Assembly: GCA_947166655.1 (NCBI GenBank)
Contig: CAMVFC010000017.1
Location: 1 to 39,097, forward strand
Direction: 5' to 3'
DNA length: 39,097 nt
From: an uncultured Prevotellaceae bacterium
GTDB taxonomy: Bacteria; Bacteroidota; Bacteroidia; Bacteroidales; Bacteroidaceae
A program made the position numbers and the translations under genes. Shown piece after piece: positions 35,312-39,097 of the stretch; position 1 is the stretch's first letter, and each line of letters opens with the position of its first letter. The notes below the pieces were generated by a model. It saw only the letters and a program-made list of their open reading frames with translations, had not been told where the DNA came from and made no database searches.

Positions 35312-37396
35312 CTATACCCTGTTCCCTCTCACTATCATCTCGCGGATGCCCTCTGTGAACTGCTTGTCGTGTTTGAGGTCCTCGATGTTCAGGTGCATAC
35401 GATAGCGCCAATAGTGGTGCGGGTCGGCAGGGATATTGATGCGCTCGGCGTTGGCATCTTTCAGCCGCAGATGCTCGTCGATGGCCAACCAGTCCTGCAG
35501 GGCGATGACACAGAGCATGGACGGGCAGTTGAGGTGGCGTTGGATGATGTGTCGTGCCAGCGACCCTGGGAGCGGGTGGGGGGCTGTACCATCCATTCCG
35601 AGGATACTGTTGTAATAGTCTTGCGTGCGCTCATAGTTCTCATCCCACCACATGCGCAATGTCGGTGTATCATGGCTCGAAATCGTGGCCACCGAGCGGC
35701 GTGGGTTACGTTCCACGTGTCCGAAGCGCGTCCAGGGCTCTTTGGGCATCGACTCCAGTTCCAGACTGAGGATGTTCAGCTCGTCCATGACCCACTGTAC
35801 GCAGGCAGGCACCATGCCGAGATCCTCGGCGCAGCACAGCATACGCGTAGCTTTCACGAGCTTGGGCAGTTTCTGCATGGCTTCTTCGTACCAATACTGG
35901 TTGTTGCGGTGGTAGAAATAATCCTCGTAGAGCGCATTGAAAGCTTGCTTCTCCTGCTCGGAAAGTTGGTTGAACGCGTTGGTCTTCTGTGCTGATATGC
36001 GCGGGTGGAATACCTCTGGATTGCGGTGGTCGCGCAGGAAGAGAAAATCGGTGCTCTGCAATTCCTCCTTTATAATTGGCGCGACCGTCCGTTTCAGCGT
36101 TTCCTCACTGATTCCCCAGCGGTGGATCTCGTCGCGGGTGAGGGCGAGGGCGGGTGAGAACTGGCCCAGAAGCCCGCTCTTCACGGGTACAGGAATCTCC
36201 CAGATGCGGAAGAAGCCAAGCACGTGGTCGATGCGATAGGCATCGAAATAACGAGCCATGTTACGGAAACGACGCTCCCACCACTGACAGCCATCGCGTA
36301 GCATCTCGTCCCAATTGTACGTGGGGAATCCCCAGTTCTGTCCGTCCTCGGCAAAGTCATCGGGCGGTGCACCGGCCTGGCCGTTGAGGTTGAAGTAGCG
36401 TGGCTCCTGCCAGACATCGCAGCCATAACGCGCCACGCCGATGGGAATGTCGCCCTTCAGCAGCACGCCGCGTGTACGGGCGTATGCATGGACGGCACTC
36501 AGCTGCTGAGAAAGAACGAACTGGACAAAGTACCAGAAGCGGGCCTCCTCCTCCTTTTGAGAGGAAAGGCTGGGGTTCCATTGGCGGTATTCCTCTGGCC
36601 ATTGCGAGAAATCGCCCGTGCCGTACGTGTCGCGAAGTGTGCAGTACTGTGCGTATGGCACCAGCCACTCCTTGGCCTCGGCAAAGAACTCTTTGAAAGC
36701 CTTGGTGGCCAAGATTTTCTTACCTTCCTGTTCGTAAATCAGATGCAAATATTCCAGCTTGGCGGCGTTGACGCGCTCGTAGTCGATCTGTGGAAGGCCG
36801 TTCAGCTCCGGACGTAGTTTCTCAAAGCGTTGGCGGTCGGCTGCCTTCTTCAGCGCAGGCAGTGCTCCCAACTCTACGTACTGCGGATGCAGTGCAAAGA
36901 CGCTGATGCACGAGTAGGGATAGCTGTCGCCCCACGTGTGGCTGCTGGTGGTGTCGTTGATAGGAAGTATCTGCAAGAGACGCTGACCCGTCGTGGCCAC
37001 CCAGTCCACCATCATGCGGAGGTCGCCGAAGTCGCCTACGCCGAAGCTGCGCCGAGACCGCAGCGAGAAGACGGGGATGAGCGTGCCCGCGACACGAAAG
37101 TCCTCCGGGGCATCCATCCAGGCATCGCGTTGCACCACAGGCAGCGACGGGTCGGCCACCTCTTTCGGGTCGAAGGAATGCGGGCAGAACACCCACTCGG
37201 AACGCTTCTCGCGCCCTTGCCATGTCACGGTGTAGTAGTAGTCAATAGGTTTTTCCACTTGCAGTTCCACCGACCAGATGATGCCGTCGTGGGTGTGCAT
37301 GGCGTAGGGCGTGTGGCTGCTGTCGCCGGCCAGCACGTTCAGAAACAGATCTTCGCCATAAACGGTATGGTATTCGATGTCAAATCTGATGTTCAT
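35312..37396 (-). CDS. malQ: 4-alpha-glucanotransferase (amylomaltase, GH77) with N-terminal CBM20-like domain
   Basis: MalQ rearranges maltooligosaccharides in the cytoplasm, releasing glucose. The 694-residue protein starts with one starch-binding CBM20-like domain (about 1-95: IRFDIEYHTVYGEDLFLNV, WSVELQVEKPIDYYYTVTW). The GH77 barrel follows: the nucleophile region DAYRIDHVLGFFRIW (about 384-398), acid/base region CCAEDLGMVP (about 520) and SHDTPTLRMWW (about 572). Several Bacteroidota homologs have two tandem CBM20 domains and are longer; only one is seen here. The start ATG follows a leader of about 45 nt after a -7 box. Confidence 0.93.
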   Translation of the reverse strand: MNIRFDIEYHTVYGEDLFLNVLAGDSSHTPYAMHTHDGIIWSVELQVEKPIDYYYTVTWQGREKRSEWVFCPHSFDPKEVADPSLPVVQRDAWMDAPEDFRVAGTLIPVFSLRSRRSFGVGDFGDLRMMVDWVATTGQRLLQILPINDTTSSHTWGDSYPYSCISVFALHPQYVELGALPALKKAADRQRFEKLRPELNGLPQIDYERVNAAKLEYLHLIYEQEGKKILATKAFKEFFAEAKEWLVPYAQYCTLRDTYGTGDFSQWPEEYRQWNPSLSSQKEEEARFWYFVQFVLSQQLSAVHAYARTRGVLLKGDIPIGVARYGCDVWQEPRYFNLNGQAGAPPDDFAEDGQNWGFPTYNWDEMLRDGCQWWERRFRNMARYFDAYRIDHVLGFFRIWEIPVPVKSGLLGQFSPALALTRDEIHRWGISEETLKRTVAPIIKEELQSTDFLFLRDHRNPEVFHPRISAQKTNAFNQLSEQEKQAFNALYEDYFYHRNNQYWYEEAMQKLPKLVKATRMLCCAEDLGMVPACVQWVMDELNILSLELESMPKEPWTRFGHVERNPRRSVATISSHDTPTLRMWWDENYERTQDYYNSILGMDGTAPHPLPGSLARHIIQRHLNCPSMLCVIALQDWLAIDEHLRLKDANAERINIPADPHHYWRYRMHLNIEDLKHDKQFTEGIREMIVRGNRV

Positions 37397-37441
37397 AATG
37401 AAGTCGTAAGGTTAAAAGGTTATCAGGTGGGGTTGATGTGC

Positions 37442-37450
37442 GCAAAGGTA
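37442..37450 (-). promoter_or_regulatory. -7 element upstream of malQ
   Basis: TACCTTTGC on the minus strand fits TAnnTTTGC exactly, about 46 bp before the malQ ATG. The -33 element is unclear. Confidence 0.55.
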
Positions 37451-37590
37451 ATCGTTTTCTCTGGAAAAGGAAAGGATTTTCGCAGATTATTTTTTGGTAT
37501 TCTCGCAAAGATTGACGTTCAGATTCTTGAAGTGTCAAGCGTCACAAGTGCCGAGCGGACGTTGATTGACGTCTAAAAATGTCCTTACTA

Positions 37591-37654
37591 TTGCGTCGTC
37601 GTATATTCGTCGTCATATATTCGTCGTCAATCTTCGTCAATCTAAGCGTCAATC
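37591..37654. repeat. Short CGTC-rich tandem repeats between malQ and the transporter
   Basis: Imperfect copies of TATTCGTCGTCA and shorter TCTTCGTCAA-like units end at the transporter stop codon (37649). The 37451-37590 stretch otherwise shows no gene or clear RNA. Confidence 0.5.
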
Positions 37655-39004
37655 TTCATGAATAGCGTCTCTCAGTAAATTCATTGAAGAGATTTTTCTT
37701 GTCTCCGGGCTTTTCTCATGAATGAAAGTGACGCAGAGAGCGCCGAGAATCATCAACACGCCCGAGACAATCATCATTGTCGATTGGTGGTGACCGACGA
37801 GCGAGAGGACGCTGCCGCCGCACAGGGCTGCGATGATCTGAGGCAGGCAGATGGTGCCGTTGAACAGTCCCAGGTAGGCTCCCATGTGTCCGTAGCCTTG
37901 CAGGGCGTTGGTGACAAACGTGAAGGGCATAGCCAACATCGCTGCCCACCCGCAACCGATGAGCAGGAAAGGCACGATCTGCAGGTATTGTCCCGGACAG
38001 AACGGGATGAGTGCGAAGCCCAAGCCGCCCAACAGCAGACTGACGGCGTAGGCCACCTTCGTGCTGCGGAAACGTGGCAGCACCAATGCCCAAAGGACGC
38101 TGCTGACGGCTTGTATCGCATACAGCACGCCTGTCCAGTTGGCTGCCGTCTGGTAGGCCTCTGTGACGGGGTCGGTGGTACCCCAGACGGTCTCGCTGAC
38201 AGCATCTACCACGTAGGTCCACATATAGAGCAGGGCGGCCCAACAGAAGAACTGGACAAGACCTACCTTCCAAAAGGTGGACGGAGCCTGGCGAAGAAGG
38301 GTGAGCCAGTTGGAAGATTCCTCTTTGCCTTCCTCGACCGGGTTGTACAGACGATACTCCCGGGGGGGCCACTCGCGTACTTTCGTTACGGTGTAGATGA
38401 CGCAGAGAATGAGGATGGCAGCGCCGACGTAGAACGACCAGATGACAGAGTCGGGTACCACACCCTCGGGGGCTTTGTTCTGAATGCCGATCCACGTGAA
38501 AAAGAATGGGAAGACGAAACCGGCCACCGACCCCGCGTTGCAGAGGAACGACTGGATGCTGTAAGCCTTCGCCTTCTGACGTTCATTGACCATGTCGCCC
38601 ACCAGCATCTTGAATGGCTGCATAGCCATGTTGATGGACGTATCGAGCAGCATAAGCATCAGCAGCCCGAAGATCATCACGGCAGAGAGGCTTAGTCCCA
38701 ACGACCCCGAATTGGGTAACAGGCACATCACCGCCACGGCGACGGCGGCCCCGATAAATAAATAAGGTATGCGCCGTCCGAAACGTGTCCACGTGCGGTC
38801 GCTGAGCGTACCGACGATGGGCTGTACGAGGATGCCCATCAGCGGAGGCAGGATCCAGAAATAACTCAGGTCGTGCGGGTCCGCACCCAGCGTGCGGAAG
38901 ATCCGACTGATGTTACTGCTCTGCAGGGCGTATGCGATTTGTACGCCGAAGAAACCGAAACTCAAGTTCCACAGTTTCCAAAAAGACAAATCAGGCTTTT
39001 GCAT
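37649..39004 (-). CDS. MFS sugar transporter (SLC45/GPH-like), probable maltose/maltodextrin importer
   Basis: This 451-residue inner-membrane transporter has about 12 hydrophobic segments. The N-terminus SFWKLWNLSFGFFGVQIAYA and the loop GTLSDRTWTRFGRRIPYLF (cytoplasmic loop 2-3) are those of the SLC45/GPH-type MFS sugar transporters common in Bacteroidota. It is upstream of malQ and a GH97 alpha-glucosidase on the same strand, so maltose or maltooligosaccharide uptake is the natural inference. The first ATG (39002-39004) is used. The promoter is not visible; only 93 bp upstream are in the window. Confidence 0.88.
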   Translation of the reverse strand: MQKPDLSFWKLWNLSFGFFGVQIAYALQSSNISRIFRTLGADPHDLSYFWILPPLMGILVQPIVGTLSDRTWTRFGRRIPYLFIGAAVAVAVMCLLPNSGSLGLSLSAVMIFGLLMLMLLDTSINMAMQPFKMLVGDMVNERQKAKAYSIQSFLCNAGSVAGFVFPFFFTWIGIQNKAPEGVVPDSVIWSFYVGAAILILCVIYTVTKVREWPPREYRLYNPVEEGKEESSNWLTLLRQAPSTFWKVGLVQFFCWAALLYMWTYVVDAVSETVWGTTDPVTEAYQTAANWTGVLYAIQAVSSVLWALVLPRFRSTKVAYAVSLLLGGLGFALIPFCPGQYLQIVPFLLIGCGWAAMLAMPFTFVTNALQGYGHMGAYLGLFNGTICLPQIIAALCGGSVLSLVGHHQSTMMIVSGVLMILGALCVTFIHEKSPETRKISSMNLLRDAIHED

Positions 39005-39026
39005 ATAGGTTAAATTTTAATTATCA

Positions 39027-39055
39027 ATTCAAGTTTCGGCTTTTCAAAGAACCAC
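39027..39055 (+). repeat. Copy of a dispersed 29-bp repeat
   Basis: Identical to 32618-32646 (starts ATTCAAGTTTCGGCTTTT and ends AACCAC), followed by a related GATTACACAGATTAAACAGAT stretch. It lies just upstream of the transporter start. Confidence 0.8.
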
Positions 39056-39097
39056 GGATTACACAGATTAAACAGATGAAGCCTGTCCTCTACGTGA

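Noticed and set aside
37718..38695. A 325-codon + strand frame opposite the MFS transporter
   Set aside because: Polar, His- and Gln-rich translation without domains; the transporter frame has membrane helices and the DRTWTRFGRR motif.

Overview
The window looks like chromosome of a member of the Bacteroidales, most likely Prevotella or a close relative. The evidence is a complete porP-porK-porL-porM-porN (type IX secretion) cluster, Bacteroidota-type promoter elements (TAnnTTTG about 20 bp after a TTG/TTTG), glycoside hydrolases of families GH95, GH97 and GH77, and a sufC-sufD pair. Most of it is gene-dense and GC-rich. The segment from about 23.5 to 30.0 kb is visibly richer in A+T and carries mobile-element debris, so I read it as an accessory island.

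Layout. 0.1-2.7 kb: an N-acetylhexosamine 1-kinase-like gene and phosphoglucosamine mutase (+ strand). 2.7-7.8 kb (-): sufC-sufD-ybeY-tlpA-like lipoprotein-THUMP-like methyltransferase, with ATGA stop/start overlaps between the first three. 7.9-13.1 kb (-): a GH95 alpha-L-fucosidase, a GT4 and a GT2 glycosyltransferase, downstream of a tRNA-Leu(UAA). 13.2-22.3 kb (-): porP, porK, porL, porM and porN (the T9SS core, ring and motor), a small outer-membrane beta-barrel protein and priA. 22.4-24.2 kb: no intact gene, but a long inverted repeat enclosing three 22-bp palindromic repeats, a 179-bp MITE-like element and the C-terminal remnant of a relaxase.

24.3-28.9 kb (-) holds the most interesting unit, a compact RiPP operon: Cys-rich precursor B, a radical SAM/SPASM maturase, a SPASM-only partner that has lost the radical SAM cysteines, Cys-rich precursor A (20 cysteines, nearly all in CXXX spacing), a small modification-system protein, then TatA and TatC. 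Both precursors begin with a twin-arginine signal. The operon therefore appears to encode the substrate peptides, cytoplasmic radical modification and its own folded-protein exporter. Diverging from its promoter at 29.0 kb is an Abi_2/AbiF-type HEPN gene preceded by a predicted, self-terminating ~90-nt RNA. That is the layout of an AbiF defence or toxin-RNA antitoxin module. The Abi gene seems to be frameshifted near its 3' end.

30.3-32.6 kb (-): an NfeD-like membrane protein and a flotillin. 32.6-39.1 kb (-): a starch/maltodextrin set comprising an MFS sugar transporter, GH77 4-alpha-glucanotransferase (malQ) and a GH97 SusB-type alpha-glucosidase. Dispersed repeats are frequent between these genes, and two repeats (in the methyltransferase and the GH97 gene) lie inside coding sequence as low-complexity inserts.
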